From assembly GCA_028285105.1 (NCBI GenBank), contig JANQQE010000011.1:62001-126000 (forward strand): a stretch of DNA of 64,000 nucleotides. The letters run 5' to 3'. The notes beneath the pieces are model-generated. The model did no database searches and was not told the origin of the DNA. It saw only the letters and a program-made list of their open reading frames with translations. A program made the position numbers and the translations under genes. Below are positions 63,389 to 64,000 of the stretch, piece by piece. The DNA comes from Alphaproteobacteria bacterium. Its GTDB lineage: Bacteria; Planctomycetota; Phycisphaerae; UBA1845. Numbering within the stretch: position 1 is the first letter of the stretch; each line of letters opens with the position of its first letter.

Positions 63389-64000
63389 TTAGACGAACGG
63401 TCGAAAGGTGTTGAGCTCCCTCATGTAGTTGCCCCTTTCGAACGCTGTCGGGTTGGGACATGTGACCTGGTTCATGCTTCCCTGCATTTGCTTAACGCTG
63501 TGATACTCGTGATCTTCCATCCACTCGCGCATGCCTTCGAGAATGAACTGGATTGAAGGGACACCGTTTCGAAGCAACGTCGCGCAAAGCATGGTGACGT
63601 CGGCACCGGCCATCATCATTTTCAGAACGTCGAACGATGTGTACACGCCGGTCGTCGCGGCGAGAGATGCATCGAGGTGGGCGTCGAGGATGGCAATCCA
63701 GCGAAGAGGCAGGCGCATCTCGTGAGGTGCGCTAAAACGCAGGTCGGAAACGATCTCCAGTTCTTCGAGGTCGATGTCGGGCTGATAGAAGCGATTGAAT
63801 AAGACGAGACCGTCCGCGCCTGCATCTTCAAGCTGCTGAGCAAAGTGGGCCATCGCGCTGAAGTACGGACCGAGCTTGACCGCCACGGGAATCGTGACGG
63901 CTTTCTTCACCGCTTCCAGAATGTCGATATGACGTTGCTCGATGTCCCGTCCCGATGTTTCGACGTCGGCTGCAACGAGATAGACGTTCAGTTCGATGCC
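63389..64000 (-). CDS. Dihydroorotate dehydrogenase-like protein (5'-truncated by window)
   Basis: The visible 203 residues run from the right edge to the stop. They are a TIM-barrel piece, starting ELNVYLVAADVETSG, then AVTIPVAVKLGPYFSAMAHF, GADGLVLFNRFYQPDIDLEE, RLPLRWIAILDAHLDA and SLAATTGVYTSFDVLKMMMA, as in dihydroorotate dehydrogenase-like flavoproteins that are not the pyrimidine-synthesis enzyme. In other genomes such genes often neighbour pyruvate:ferredoxin oxidoreductase; here it precedes the Cys/Met enzyme and the kor genes on the same strand. The reaction is unknown. Confidence 0.75.
   Translation of the reverse strand, partial: GIELNVYLVAADVETSGRDIEQRHIDILEAVKKAVTIPVAVKLGPYFSAMAHFAQQLEDAGADGLVLFNRFYQPDIDLEELEIVSDLRFSAPHEMRLPLRWIAILDAHLDASLAATTGVYTSFDVLKMMMAGADVTMLCATLLRNGVPSIQFILEGMREWMEDHEYHSVKQMQGSMNQVTCPNPTAFERGNYMRELNTFRPFV

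Noticed and set aside
1..64000. CRISPR arrays
   Set aside because: No series of direct repeats with regular spacers was seen; the tandem repeats found are protein-coding or a single 2-copy unit.

Overview
The window reads as the chromosome of a planctomycete, probably near the Phycisphaerae; this is an inference from gene content. The pointers are PEP-CTERM and dockerin-like secreted proteins, a prepilin whose start reads AFTLVELL, a very large secreted repeat protein with GACC-type cysteine repeats, and an ECF sigma remnant directly upstream of a Ser/Thr kinase with TPRs. I found no tRNA, rRNA or CRISPR array.

1-23 kb, mixed housekeeping and surface genes: the 5' end of a PAS-containing chemotaxis receptor, a pseudopilin, two tandem secreted paralogues, a heme oxygenase, an ECF sigma/anti-sigma pair, a duplicated lipoprotein, three small Cys-rich exported proteins, a YigZ-family protein, a PutP-type symporter, FtsK with a long acidic tail, and a YpfJ-type metallopeptidase.

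23-34 kb: an ECF sigma pseudogene split by an IS3-family relic, then the Ser/Thr kinase it probably once accompanied, then a reading frame of about 2,360 codons. That frame carries an internal PEP-CTERM-like motif, a second signal peptide, RTX-like and 18-residue solenoid repeats, Cys-rich repeats and a C-terminal dockerin.

34.5-41.2 kb, a respiratory nitrogen module on the + strand: Rieske protein, cytochrome b, an octaheme HAO-family cytochrome, a NapA-type molybdoenzyme and a tetraheme lipoprotein that looks like a duplicated NapB. The likely role is quinol-driven nitrate/nitrite chemistry in the periplasm.

42.2-46.6 kb, minus strand: a DASS-family anion transporter, a sigma-54-type response regulator and a globin-coupled sensor histidine kinase.

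46.8-59.3 kb: a tightly packed 14-gene + strand operon with a CBS protein, a CoA-transferase/GNAT fusion, a cytidylate-kinase-like protein, a HypF C-terminal half, HypCDE, the four subunits of a group 3b-like [NiFe] hydrogenase, its maturation protease, HypA and HypB. A good sigma-54-like element (AGGCACG-N4-GTGCA) lies 55 bp before the first gene, and a weaker one precedes the Rieske gene.

59.3-64 kb, minus strand: a four-subunit 2-oxoacid:ferredoxin oxidoreductase, a trans-sulfuration PLP enzyme and a partial dihydroorotate-dehydrogenase-like protein.

Working model (inference): the globin kinase senses O2 or NO and, through its sigma-54 activator, switches on the hydrogenase operon and possibly the nitrogen-oxide respiratory module when oxygen falls. 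The ferredoxin-linked 2-oxoacid oxidoreductase and the CoA-transferase would fit the matching low-oxygen carbon metabolism.
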